Below are positions 43,042 through 51,482 of a stretch of 64,000 nt of DNA, piece by piece. Position 1 is the first letter of the stretch. Each line of letters starts with the position of its first letter. The notes beneath the pieces are model-generated. The model saw only the letters and a list, made by a program, of their open reading frames with translations. It was not told the origin of the DNA and searched no databases. The position numbers and the translations under genes are program-made. Source of the DNA: Kutzneria buriramensis (GTDB lineage Bacteria; Actinomycetota; Actinomycetes; Mycobacteriales; Pseudonocardiaceae); the NCBI RefSeq assembly GCF_003387475.1, contig NZ_QUNO01000002.1, positions 761,034 to 825,033 of the forward strand, read 5' to 3'.

Positions 43042-44145
43042 ATGAGGGTCGCTGCGACGCTGGTCGCCAGTCTGACCTTGAGCACGACCGTGTTGGTCGG
43101 ACAGGCCGCCGCCGCTCCGGCTGACACCACCCCTGCCGCCTGCCCGGTCGTCGCGCCGATGCTGACCGCCGCCAACACCTGGCTCGCCAACGGGACCGAC
43201 CTGGCCTCGGCGAGTTGGCAGAACGCCGTCTTCCACGTCGGCAACCTGGCCATGGTGCTGACCAGTGGCCAGTCCAACCACAAGACGCTGCCGTGGGCCC
43301 AGGCGCTGAACTATTAGTTGATCACCGATCCGGCCAACGAGTTCAACCCGGCCGACGAGGCCGCCGGGGAGGCCTACCTCGACCTGTACCACTACTTCCA
43401 CCCGGACCCGCCGATCCTGGCCGCGCTGCGCCAGCGCGTCGCCGACGAGGTGGCCAGCGTCCAGGCCGGCCACGTCAGGTACTGGAACACCGTGGACGCG
43501 CTGAACCAGGCGTGGCCGCAGTTCGTCCGGCTGGGCGTGATGGACTCCAAGCCCGAGGACATCCAGGCGGCCCAGGAGCTGTTCCACTACACGGAGAAGC
43601 GGGCCGGCGGCTTCGGCCTGTTCAACGAGTTCACCGGCCTGTGGTACCACGACGCGAGCAAGGTCGGCTCGTTCGAGTTCTGGTCCCGCGGCAACGGCGA
43701 GGCGCTGGCCGCGCTGGCCACCGTGCTCCAGTGGCTACCGCAGAACGACCCGAACCGGCCGGAGTACGTGCGGGTGTTCCAGAAGATGGCCAACACCCTT
43801 CGACTGGTCCAGCGATCCGACGGTTTCTGGAACGTCGACCTGCTCAACCCCTTCGACCATCCGGGTCCGGAGAGCAGCGGCACCGCGCTGTTCGCCTACG
43901 CCCTGGGCTGGGGGGTGAACAACGGCGTCCTGGACGCCAAGAAGTTCACGCCGACCGTCACCAAGGCGTGGCACGCCCTGACCACCAAGGCCTTGCAGCC
44001 CAACGGCGTGCTCGGCTACGTGCAGGGTGACGCTGCCGGCCCGCGCGGCGCGCAGCCGGTCAAGGCGACCGACACCGCCGCCTACGGGGTCGGCGCCTAC
44101 CTGATGGCCGGGCAGCAGGTGGCGAAGCTGACCCCGGGCTGCTGA
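43042..44145 (+). pseudogene. GH88/GH105 unsaturated glucuronyl hydrolase-like gene with in-frame amber codon
   Basis: A 368-codon reading frame interrupted once by TAG at 43315-43317 (context LNY-stop-LITDP). Before it: GAGGAGGA ribosome binding site, signal peptide (about 1-24) and start of the (alpha/alpha)6 domain; after it 276 open codons continue the same domain with YWNTVDALNQAWP, GSFEFWSRGNGEA and PESSGTALFAYALGWG in part, hallmarks of GH88/GH105 enzymes that split unsaturated uronic acid from pectin or alginate-like oligosaccharides. No second lesion is visible, so the mutation is recent, a sequencing error, or read through. No internal start with a ribosome binding site rescues the second part. 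Confidence 0.82.
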
Positions 44146-44148
44146 GTT

Positions 44149-44353
44149 CTTGCCGCGCGTTCCGCGCGGGACGAGGCCGCTCGTGACCGGTGCTGTGTCC
44201 TTTGCGCCGCCTCCGGCGGCGCGGCTCGGCCGCTCGTGACCGGCGCCTTCCCTGGCCGGATTTCGATCGCTCGCGTCGGCTCGGGTGGTGGGGCGAGTCG
44301 GGTGGCGAGCGATCGAAATCCGGCGACGGTCCAGGCACCGGCGCGGCCTCGCG
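44149..44353 (+). repeat. Dispersed 3'-end element, copy B
   Basis: A 205-bp twin of copy A, beginning four bases after the GH105 stop in the same orientation. Matches A in a 21-base block at 44150-44170, a 21-base block at 44173-44193 and a 19-base block at 44335-44353. It has a perfect 20-bp inverted repeat (44255-44274 GCCGGATTTCGATCGCTCGC, and 44305-44324). It is longer than A because of an extra 54-base segment: GGCCGCTCGTGACCGG recurs near 44228, around a GCGCCGCC/GGCGGCGC hairpin. No ORF is supported. Confidence 0.82.
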
Positions 44354-44389
44354 ACTTCAGCTTGGCGGGCGGCGGTTACCCTGCGCGGT

Positions 44390-46450
44390 ATGACCGCGCA
44401 GGGTCGCCGCAGGGCGCTGATCGTGGCCACCGGCAGCTACGAGCACAAGGGGCTGCGCCGACTGGCCGCGCCGGCGCACGACGCCGACGCGCTGCGGGCG
44501 GTGCTGGCCGATCCGGAGCTGGGCGGCTTCGAGGTCGAGGTGGCGCGGGACCTGCCGGCGCACCAGATCCAGCGGCGGGTGGCGGACTTCCTCGCCGGCG
44601 GCGGGCGCGACGACGTGCTGCTGCTGCATTTCTCCTGTCACGGCCTGAAGAACGCGGCCGGTGAGCTGTTCCTGGCCGGCACGGACACGGTGCCCGACCG
44701 GCTGTCGGCGACGGCGGTGCCGGCTCGGTTCGTGAACGATGAGCTGGCCGAATGCCGCGCTGCGCACGTGGCGCTGCTGCTGGACTGCTGCTTCGGCGGC
44801 GCCTTCGCGAAGGGCAGCGTGTCCCGGTCGGTGGACGACGTCGACGTGGAGCAGTCGTTCCCGCTGCGGCCGGGCCGCAGCCGCGTGGTGATCACGGCGT
44901 CGAGTGCGACGGAGTACGCCTTCGAGGGCGAGGAGCTGGCGGAATCGGGCCGGCTGCGGCCGTCGCTGTTCACCGAGGCGGTGGTGGAGGGGCTGCGCAC
45001 CGGCGACGCGGACCTCAACGGCGACGGCTCGGTGGACCTCGATGAGCTGTACAAGTACGTCTACGCAAGGGTTACCGCCGCCACCGCGCACCAGACGCCG
45101 CACCAGTCCGGCGGCGGTCACGGGGCCTCGCTGCTGATCGCCCGTACGCCGCTGGCTCGTCGAGTGGGGACCGTCGACGTCGAGGAATCCCTTGCCGCAC
45201 GGGCGAAGGATCCGGATGCGGCGGCGCGGCTGGCGGCCGTCGGCGAGCTGCGGACGTTGCTGGTGGGAGACGACGTCTCGGTGGCCGCCGGCGCGTTGAC
45301 GGTGTTGCAGGCGCTGACCGGCGACGACAGTGTGAGCGTGCGTACCGCCGCCGCGGAGGCGCTGGTGGTGGCGCAGCTGCGGCCGTCGCCGGCGGTGGTG
45401 GAGCTCGGCGAGGACACCGCTCAAGCGGTCGCCTTCGCCGGGGCGCCGCTGGCACGGATCTTCCACGTGACGACCGAAACCCGCTGGTTACGGGTGTCGC
45501 GGGACGGCGGCGCGGTGATCGCGCAGGCCGATCCGGCGGCGTATCCCGAGGGCTACGGCGAGCTGCGCGGCGACTTCACGGTGATCACCCGACTCGGGCC
45601 GGTCGTGGTGCCGGTGGTGTGCCGGCCCGCCGGGCGGCTGTGGGCGCGGGCGTCGATCCCGACGCCGGATCTGACGCTGTTCCACGACTGGCGGGTGCTG
45701 TTCGGCACCGCCGTCGTGGAACTGGTGGTCGTGTTCGGGGCCGCCGCGAGCATGCTGGAGTCGGCGACGTTCCTCGGCTTCCTCTACGAGGTGCTGCGGT
45801 GGGGACCACTGCTCGTCGGCATCCGGCTGATGGAGGGGGACGGTTTCCGGCGGCCCGTCGGGTACGGGATGGTCGCCGCGAACGCGGTGTTCCTACTGGT
45901 CGACGGCCTGGGCAACGTGCACACGACCGGCGGCATCTGGTCGTGGCTGCAACTGGCGCTGGCGGTCGCGGTCGTGGCGGTGCTGGGGATTCGGCTGTGG
46001 CCGTTCGAGCAGGTGCCGCGCCGGATAGCCCTGGTGCCGCCGACGCAGCGGCCGCTGGCGTGGGTGACGATCGGCGCGGCCGCGGTGGAGCTGATCCTGC
46101 TGCTGTCGGCGATTCCGACGGATGCCGGCTCGTTCACGATCGGCGGTGTGATGGGGCCGGTGGCCGGCCTGCTCGCGGTGGTGCCGTGGGCCGGGCTGTG
46201 CGTGCTGGTGGTGCTGGCGCGGACTGTTTCGGCGCCGCAGCGGCTGTTCGTGACGGCGGCGGTGGTGGCGTATGCGGGGCCCGAGGTGGTCTTCATGCTC
46301 GGTTCCATCCTGCTCGGCGCGAACTTCACGTACGTCGGCGACGACGTGTGGGACGCCCAGGGCACCGCCGCGTGGTTCCCGCTGCTGCACGCCGCCGTGA
46401 CGACCGCGCTGGCCGGCACCGCCGTCGCGAGGGTTTACAGGCGGGTGTGA
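44390..46450 (+). CDS. Caspase-family protease fused to HEAT-like, beta and multi-spanning membrane regions
   Basis: A 686-residue protein. Residues about 8-245 are a C14 caspase domain with catalytic His84 in LLHFSCHGLKN and Cys134 in LLDCCFGGAF; DADLNGDGSVDLDELY (about 205-220) is an EF-hand-like loop. About 265-345 looks like two or three HEAT-type repeats (AARLAAVGELRTLL; VRTAAAEALVVAQL), about 350-420 a beta domain, and about 435-680 holds six or so membrane helices. The caspase part resembles the group labelled EACC1-associated in actinomycete conflict systems (recalled). It may cleave proteins at the membrane in stress or defence. The N-terminal start is by domain; no clear ribosome binding site. 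Confidence 0.85.
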   Translation: MTAQGRRRALIVATGSYEHKGLRRLAAPAHDADALRAVLADPELGGFEVEVARDLPAHQIQRRVADFLAGGGRDDVLLLHFSCHGLKNAAGELFLAGTDTVPDRLSATAVPARFVNDELAECRAAHVALLLDCCFGGAFAKGSVSRSVDDVDVEQSFPLRPGRSRVVITASSATEYAFEGEELAESGRLRPSLFTEAVVEGLRTGDADLNGDGSVDLDELYKYVYARVTAATAHQTPHQSGGGHGASLLIARTPLARRVGTVDVEESLAARAKDPDAAARLAAVGELRTLLVGDDVSVAAGALTVLQALTGDDSVSVRTAAAEALVVAQLRPSPAVVELGEDTAQAVAFAGAPLARIFHVTTETRWLRVSRDGGAVIAQADPAAYPEGYGELRGDFTVITRLGPVVVPVVCRPAGRLWARASIPTPDLTLFHDWRVLFGTAVVELVVVFGAAASMLESATFLGFLYEVLRWGPLLVGIRLMEGDGFRRPVGYGMVAANAVFLLVDGLGNVHTTGGIWSWLQLALAVAVVAVLGIRLWPFEQVPRRIALVPPTQRPLAWVTIGAAAVELILLLSAIPTDAGSFTIGGVMGPVAGLLAVVPWAGLCVLVVLARTVSAPQRLFVTAAVVAYAGPEVVFMLGSILLGANFTYVGDDVWDAQGTAAWFPLLHAAVTTALAGTAVARVYRRV

Positions 46451-46469
46451 CGCGCGTTACCGTCGAATG

Positions 46470-46483
46470 TGGAAGCGCTTCCA
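46470..46483. promoter_or_regulatory. CebR/CelR-type operator
   Basis: TGGAAGCGCTTCCA, a perfect 14-bp palindrome 47 bases upstream of the GH12 start. It differs from the TGGGAGCGCTCCCA box bound by LacI-family CebR/CelR regulators of cellulose use only by two symmetrical substitutions, and such variants occur at cellulase genes. The predicted result is induction by cello-oligosaccharides. Confidence 0.75.
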
Positions 46484-46530
46484 GACATCTCCGGGCCGCC
46501 ACCCAGACCTTCCCTGCGAAAGGCTCACCC

Positions 46531-47697
46531 ATGTCCGGAGCACACCTGCGACGGCTCGCGGTGGCGGCGCTGGTCGGCGCGGCCGCCATGCTGCTGCCGG
46601 TGGCGACCGCGCACGCGGCCACCACGACCTGCGCGCCCCAGGGCACGATCAGCGCGAACGGCGGCGAGTACACCATCCAGGCCAACGAGTGGAACTCGTC
46701 GGACCAGCAGTGCATCACCTACACCGGCGGCACCGCGTGGTCGGTGAGCACCGCCAACTTCACTCTCTCCGGCGGCGCGCCGGCCACGTACCCGTCGATC
46801 TACAAGGGCTGCCACTGGGGCGCCTGCACGGCCGGCAGCGGACTGCCGATCCAGGTCAGCAAGCTGGCGACCGCAACCTCGTCGTGGAGCACCGTGCAGC
46901 CGGCCTCCGGCGCTTACGACGTCGCCTACGACCTGTGGACGAACTCGGCGCCCACCACCGGCGGCCAGCCCGACGGCAGCGAGATCATGATCTGGCTGAA
47001 CAGCCGCGGCGGGGTGTCGCCGTTCGGCTCGAAGGTGGCGTCGGCGAACATCGGCGGGCTGAACTGGGACGTGTGGACCGGGCGGCAGACGTCCTGGAAC
47101 ATCGTGTCGTACGTGCTCCAGGGCGGCGGGACCGCGTTCAACGGCCTGAACGTGAAGGCGCTGATCGACGACTCGGTGGCGCGGGGCGTGACCAACGCCA
47201 ACCACTACCTGCTCGACGCCGAGGCCGGCTTCGAGATCTGGCGCGGCGGGCAGGGGCTGGCGACGAACAGCTTCTCGTTCACCGCCACAGCCGGTTCGGG
47301 CGGCGGTTTGCCGCTGTCGCAGGGAAAGCCGGCGACGTCGTCGTCCGTCGAGAACGCGTCGTTCCCGGCATCGAACGCTGTGGACGGCAACACGTCGACG
47401 CGGTGGAGCAGCGCGTTCCAGGACGGGCAGTGGGTCCAGGTCGACCTCGGTTCGGCGCACCAGATCACCAAGGTGGTGCTGAACTGGGAGGCGGCGTTCG
47501 CCCGGCAGTTCCGTGTCCAGGTGTCGAACGACCCGAGTTTCGCGACGTCGACCGATCTTTACGCCACATCGGCGGGGACCGGCGGCGTGAACACCCTGGC
47601 CGTGTCGGGCAGCGGCCGGTACGTGCGCCTGCTCGGACAGACGCGGGCCACGCCGTACGGGATCTCGCTGTGGGAGTTCCAGGTCTTCGGCAGCTGA
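46531..47697 (+). CDS. Secreted GH12 endoglucanase with discoidin-type C-terminal module
   Basis: A 388-residue secreted beta-glucanase. Signal peptide about 1-29. The GH12 jellyroll (about 30-250) has the nucleophile Glu in GSEIMIWLNSRGG and the acid/base Glu in DAEAGFEIWRGG. After a short Gly-rich linker, an F5/8 type C domain (about 262-388; ASNAVDGNTSTRWSS, WVQVDLG) replaces the CBM2 usually found with such cellulases and probably binds a different glycan. GAAAGG precedes the ATG. Likely under CebR/CelR control from the operator upstream. Confidence 0.9.
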   Translation: MSGAHLRRLAVAALVGAAAMLLPVATAHAATTTCAPQGTISANGGEYTIQANEWNSSDQQCITYTGGTAWSVSTANFTLSGGAPATYPSIYKGCHWGACTAGSGLPIQVSKLATATSSWSTVQPASGAYDVAYDLWTNSAPTTGGQPDGSEIMIWLNSRGGVSPFGSKVASANIGGLNWDVWTGRQTSWNIVSYVLQGGGTAFNGLNVKALIDDSVARGVTNANHYLLDAEAGFEIWRGGQGLATNSFSFTATAGSGGGLPLSQGKPATSSSVENASFPASNAVDGNTSTRWSSAFQDGQWVQVDLGSAHQITKVVLNWEAAFARQFRVQVSNDPSFATSTDLYATSAGTGGVNTLAVSGSGRYVRLLGQTRATPYGISLWEFQVFGS

Positions 47698-47712
47698 AGT
47701 TACGGTGGTCGG

Positions 47713-48750
47713 GTGCGAGCAGTCGTCTATGAGTCGTTCGGCGGTCAACCGCAGGTCCGGGACATGCCCGATCCCCTGCCCCAACGGGGCGGGGTGGTGA
47801 TCGGCGTCCGCGCGACCGGGTTGTGTCGCAGCGACTGGCACGGCTGGCAGGGGCACGACACCGACATCACCGAACTGCCCCATGTTCCGGGGCACGAGCT
47901 GGCCGGAGAGGTGCACGCGGTCGGCGACGACGTCACCCGGTGGCGCGTCGGCGACCGCGTCACCGTGCCGTTCATCTGCGCGTGCGGGCGCTGCGCGTCG
48001 TGCGCGGCCGGTGATCAGCAGGTGTGCGAACGCCAGACACAGCCCGGTTTCACGCACTGGGGGTCGTTCGCCGAGTACGTGGCGATCGACTCCGCCGACG
48101 TGAATCTCGTTGCCATGCCTGAGGATATGAGCTTCGAGACGGCGGCCGCGTTGGGCTGCCGGTTCGCCACGGCGTTCCGATCCGTTGTGGCGCAGGGGCG
48201 TGTGCGTTCCGGGGAATGGGTCGCGGTGTACGGGTGCGGCGGCGTCGGCCTGTCGGCGGTGATGATCGCCGCCGCGAGCGGCGCTCAGGTGGTGGCCGTG
48301 GACGTGAACCCCTCGGCCTTGGCGCTGGCCAAGCAGTTCGGCGCGGCGGCGTGTCTGGAAGCGCATCCAGACGTGGTTTCGCGGGTTCGGGAGGTCACCG
48401 GCGGCGGGGCGCACCTGTCGCTGGACGCCCTCGGCAGCCCCGGAACCGCCGCGAACTCGGTGCTGTCGCTGCGACGGCGGGGCCGGCATGTGCAGGTGGG
48501 GCTGCTGCCGTCGGCCGAGGGGCCGGTGGCGATGCCGATGGATCGGGTCATCGGGTGGGAGCTGGAGATCCTGGGCAGCCACGGCATGCCGGCGCACGCC
48601 TACCCCGCCATGATGGATCTCGTGGCCAGCGGCGGTCTGCGGCCGGATCTGCTGATCGGCCGTCGGATCGGCCTCGACGAGGCCGGCGCGGCGCTGGCCG
48701 GCATGGCGTCCGGGGGTGGGACCGCCGGGATGACGGTCATCCTGCCGTGA
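47713..48750 (+). CDS. Zinc-dependent alcohol dehydrogenase (MDR family)
   Basis: A 345-residue medium-chain dehydrogenase. Catalytic Zn ligands are in [11 protein letters not shown] and [10 protein letters not shown]; the structural Zn site is [17 protein letters not shown] in part (CGRCASC); the NAD(P) site is [12 protein letters not shown]. Residues match the alcohol/threonine-type group but the substrate is unknown. GTG start 15 bases after the cellulase stop, so partial read-through from the CebR-controlled promoter is possible. Confidence 0.9.
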   Translation: MRAVVYESFGGQPQVRDMPDPLPQRGGVVIGVRATGLCRSDWHGWQGHDTDITELPHVPGHELAGEVHAVGDDVTRWRVGDRVTVPFICACGRCASCAAGDQQVCERQTQPGFTHWGSFAEYVAIDSADVNLVAMPEDMSFETAAALGCRFATAFRSVVAQGRVRSGEWVAVYGCGGVGLSAVMIAAASGAQVVAVDVNPSALALAKQFGAAACLEAHPDVVSRVREVTGGGAHLSLDALGSPGTAANSVLSLRRRGRHVQVGLLPSAEGPVAMPMDRVIGWELEILGSHGMPAHAYPAMMDLVASGGLRPDLLIGRRIGLDEAGAALAGMASGGGTAGMTVILP

Positions 48751-48753
48751 GGC

Positions 48754-49476
48754 TCAGAGCTTGTACTCGCTCGTGCCGCCCAGGGCGTGCAGCTTGTTCA
48801 GCTCCTCCGCCAACTTCTTGTACTCCCCCGCCCGCCGCGCCCCGTACGCGTCGTCGCTCGACGGCTTGCCGCCCAGCGGCAGGATCGGGTCGGTCACGCC
48901 GTGCTCCAGCCGGTAGACGAGCACGTTGTGCGCCGCCTTCACCCAGGGCTCCGGGTCCGGCTTCGGCACGGAGCCCACGGCGCTGGTCAGCCAGGTCGGC
49001 AGCGAATCGCCGTGGGCCATGGCGTCGTTCAGCCGCTGCCTTGCGACGACGCTGATCCGCGCCTTGGCCGCCGTGATCTGGTCCTTGGTCGGGCCGCCGC
49101 CGAGGCCGGCCTCCTCCAGCTTCAGCAGGTCGGCCTCGACCATCCGCTGCGCTGCCTCGACCGTCGCCCACTTGGGCTGCACCTGCTTGGGAGTGAGGTT
49201 CACGTACTGCTCTCCGCCGGCCCGCCGCGACGGCGACTTCGCCAGCTGGCTCTGCACCTCGCCGATCCGCCGGCGCAGGTTGCCGGCCTGTTCGGACGTC
49301 AGCTGCCGGCGCTCGGCGTCGTGCCCCTGGGCCAGCGCCTTGACGGCGTCGGCCAGCTCCTCGTCCACGTCGTCCAGCCCGGGACGCGCCCGGCCACCGC
49401 GCCGCACGAGCGCGGCGAGTTGCTCCCGCAGGTCGCTGATCTGCTGCTGGAGCTGGTCGATCGTGTCCTCGGTCAC
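48754..49476 (-). CDS. Coiled-coil hypothetical protein
   Basis: A 240-residue soluble protein. Residues 1-80 are strongly helical and coiled-coil-like (IDQLQQQISDLREQLAALV; DAERRQLTSEQAGNLRRRI in parts), about 90-150 contains VEAAQRMVEADLLKLEEAG, and the C-terminus is helical (YKKLAEELNKLHALGG). No family recognised. GTG start with GAGGAAGG upstream. That ribosome binding site pairs with GGACCTTC 20 bases upstream, so translation may be controlled by a hairpin. Confidence 0.72.
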   Translation of the reverse strand: MTEDTIDQLQQQISDLREQLAALVRRGGRARPGLDDVDEELADAVKALAQGHDAERRQLTSEQAGNLRRRIGEVQSQLAKSPSRRAGGEQYVNLTPKQVQPKWATVEAAQRMVEADLLKLEEAGLGGGPTKDQITAAKARISVVARQRLNDAMAHGDSLPTWLTSAVGSVPKPDPEPWVKAAHNVLVYRLEHGVTDPILPLGGKPSSDDAYGARRAGEYKKLAEELNKLHALGGTSEYKL

Positions 49477-49526
49477 GGACCTTCCTCGCTAACGCTCGGA
49501 GCACGAAGGTCCGCGACCAAGGTCGC
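49477..49526 (-). promoter_or_regulatory. Hairpins covering a ribosome binding site
   Basis: GGACCTTC (49477-49484) and GAAGGTCC (49505-49512) form an 8-bp stem including the ribosome binding site of the coiled-coil gene; a second stem GCGACC/GGTCGC (49513-49526) follows. In the transcript the first stem would hide the site just before the GTG. Confidence 0.45.
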
Positions 49527-49649
49527 AGTGCTGGATGGTTCCCTCGCAAGCTCGGTCACTGCTCCTCCTCACCTCGACCTGATCTTGCCGGACATCTCGC
49601 CGACATGGGGCGCGAGTTGGCCGCCCGTTCGGGGGAAGCTGACGGCACC

Positions 49650-49761
49650 GCGGTGACGCCGGCCGGCGGCGGGTGGCTGGCCGGCGCGCGGTGACGCCCG
49701 CCCGCGGGGCCCGGCCGGCGTATGCGGTGACGCCGGCCCGCGTCGGGATTCCGGCCGATGC
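49650..49761. repeat. Three 36-38-bp tandem repeats upstream of cbiD
   Basis: Units begin with GCGGTGACGCC at 49650, 49688 and 49724 and share GGCC...GCG...CGG...GGCCGGCG patterns. The array ends 12 bases before the cbiD start, in the position of its promoter or leader. The surrounding 49527-49649 holds no gene that I can see. Confidence 0.65.
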
Positions 49762-49773
49762 GATGCTGTCCCC

Positions 49774-50865
49774 GTGACCAGGGACGCGACCGGGCTGCGC
49801 CGGGGCTGGACGACCGGCGCGTGCGCGACGGCCGCCACCAAGGCCGCCTACACCGCCCTGCTCACCGGCGCCTTCCCCGACCCGGTGGAGATCACCCTGC
49901 CGAAGGGCCAGCGCCCCGCCTTCGCCCTGGCGGTGGAGTCCCTGACCGCCACCTCGGCCACCGTCGGCATCGTCAAGGACGCCGGCGACGACCCGGACGT
50001 CACCCACGGCGCCCTGATCCGGTCGACGGTCAGCCCCGGCCAAGTCGGTTCCGGCGTCGTCTTCAAGGCGGGGCCCGGCGTCGGCACCGTCACCAAGCCG
50101 GGCCTGCCGCTGGACGTCGGCGAGCCGGCCATCAATCCCGTGCCCCGCCAGCTGATGCGGGACGTCGTCGCCGAGGTCGCCGCCGCACACGGCGGATCGG
50201 GCGACGTGGTCGTGGAGATCTCCGTCGACAACGGCGAAGAAATCGCCCGGCACACCTGGAATCCGCGACTGGGCATCCTCGGCGGGCTGTCCATTCTCGG
50301 CACCACCGGCGTGGTCGTGCCGTACTCGTGCTCGGCGTGGATCGACAGCATCCGGCGGGGCATCGACGTCGCCCGCGCCGCCGGGCGCCAGCACGTGGCG
50401 GGCTGCACGGGCAGCACGTCGGAACGCGTCGTCACCGAGATGTACGACCTGCCCGAGGACGCCCTGCTCGACATGGGCGACTTCGTCGGGGCCATGCTCA
50501 AGCACCTGCGCCGGCATCCGGTGCCGCGCCTGACCATCGCCGGCGGCATCGGCAAGCTGGCCAAGTTCGCCGACGGCCACCTCGACCTGCACTCCGGACG
50601 TTCCCAGGTCAACCACGAGCTGCTCGCCACGCTCGTCGCCGACGCCGGCGGGTCCGCGGAACTCGTCGACGCCGTTCGCACGGCCAACACCGCGCTCGGC
50701 GCTTTGCAGCTGTGCCAGCGCGAAGACCTTCCCCTGGCCGATCTCATCGCCGACCGCTGCCGCGCCACCGCCGACGACATCCTGCGCGGCGCCGACATCG
50801 CCGTGGACATCGTGGTGATCGATCGGGCCGGCACCGTGGTCGGTCGTTCCGGCCATCGGGCATGA
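49774..50865 (+). CDS. cbiD: Cobalt-precorrin-5B (C1)-methyltransferase
   Basis: A 363-residue CbiD, which methylates C1 of cobalt-precorrin-5B with SAM in corrin ring contraction. Signatures: LRRGWTTGACATAATKAAY in part (WTTGACATAATKAA), the GxGxVT motif region GPGVGTVTKPGL, INPVPRQLM and LGTTGVVVPYS. GTG start; no ribosome binding site is visible. It overlaps the following GNAT gene (ATGA). cobK lies 1.4 kb downstream. Confidence 0.94.
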   Translation: MTRDATGLRRGWTTGACATAATKAAYTALLTGAFPDPVEITLPKGQRPAFALAVESLTATSATVGIVKDAGDDPDVTHGALIRSTVSPGQVGSGVVFKAGPGVGTVTKPGLPLDVGEPAINPVPRQLMRDVVAEVAAAHGGSGDVVVEISVDNGEEIARHTWNPRLGILGGLSILGTTGVVVPYSCSAWIDSIRRGIDVARAAGRQHVAGCTGSTSERVVTEMYDLPEDALLDMGDFVGAMLKHLRRHPVPRLTIAGGIGKLAKFADGHLDLHSGRSQVNHELLATLVADAGGSAELVDAVRTANTALGALQLCQREDLPLADLIADRCRATADDILRGADIAVDIVVIDRAGTVVGRSGHRA

Positions 50866-51476
50866 TCCGACCCATGCCGAACTTGCGTGAGAAACCCGTG
50901 CTCGCCGGCAACCTGGTGCTGCTGCGCCCGGTGATCGCCGACGACGCGGTCGACATGCTGGAGGTGCTCGCCGACGACGACGTGCTCCGGCTGACCGGCT
51001 CGCACGGCACCCTGTCGCCGGACGACCTGGAGCCCATGCGCCAGTGGTACGGCAGCCGGCACGAGCACGAGGACCGCCTCGACCTGGCCGTCGTCGACCG
51101 GGCCAGCGGCCAGTACGTCGGCGAGGTCGTGCTCAACGAGCTCGACGTCAACAACAACTCCTGCTCGTTCCGGATCGCACTGGGGGCGCGGGGCCAGAAC
51201 CGGGGGCTGGGCACCGAGGCGACGCGGCTGGTGCTGGGCTACGCCTTCGAGCGGATCGGCCTGCACCGGATCAGCCTCGAGGTGTACGCCTTCAACCCGC
51301 GGGCCCGGCGGGTGTACGAGAAGGTCGGCTTCCGGTTCGAGGGCGTGCTGCGGGACGCCCTGCTCTGGGAGGGCGAGCGGTTCGACGCCCACGTGATGTC
51401 GATCCTGGCCCCGGAGTGGGCCGAACACCGCGGCCGCCCGGAAGCCGAGCTCGACAATGGTCGCGAGGCGGTCTGA
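50862..51476 (+). CDS. GNAT-family N-acetyltransferase (RimJ/RimL-like)
   Basis: A 204-residue acetyltransferase. The acetyl-CoA site is RIALGARGQNRGLGTEATRL in part (ARGQNRGLGTEA); HRISLEVYAFNPRARRVYEKVGF in part (LEVYAFNPRARRVYE) matches the RimJ/RimL group that acetylates protein N-termini or small amines. The ATG overlapping the cbiD stop is preferred; a second ATG four codons later is possible. Its link to cobalamin synthesis is positional only. Confidence 0.88.
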   Translation: MIRPMPNLREKPVLAGNLVLLRPVIADDAVDMLEVLADDDVLRLTGSHGTLSPDDLEPMRQWYGSRHEHEDRLDLAVVDRASGQYVGEVVLNELDVNNNSCSFRIALGARGQNRGLGTEATRLVLGYAFERIGLHRISLEVYAFNPRARRVYEKVGFRFEGVLRDALLWEGERFDAHVMSILAPEWAEHRGRPEAELDNGREAV

Positions 51477-51482
51477 CTGTCG

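Noticed and set aside
43318..44145. Independent TTG-started gene after the amber codon
   Set aside because: No ribosome binding site, no signal peptide, and the fold begins before the stop; better read as one broken gene.
44149..44389. Small ORFs inside element B
   Set aside because: They are open in several frames because of GC content, have no ribosome binding sites, and the region is conserved as DNA structure with copy A.
48355..48380. TCTGGAAGCGCATCCAGA-like palindrome, similar to the CebR box
   Set aside because: Lies inside the alcohol dehydrogenase coding region and breaks the GCGC centre; most likely chance.
44390..48750. A multi-gene defence island around the caspase
   Set aside because: Neighbours are a broken glycosidase, a cellulase with its own operator and an alcohol dehydrogenase; no nuclease, STAND ATPase or EACC1-like gene is visible.
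49477..49773. Cobalamin riboswitch upstream of cbiD
   Set aside because: No B12-box core was found; only hairpins and tandem repeats are present.
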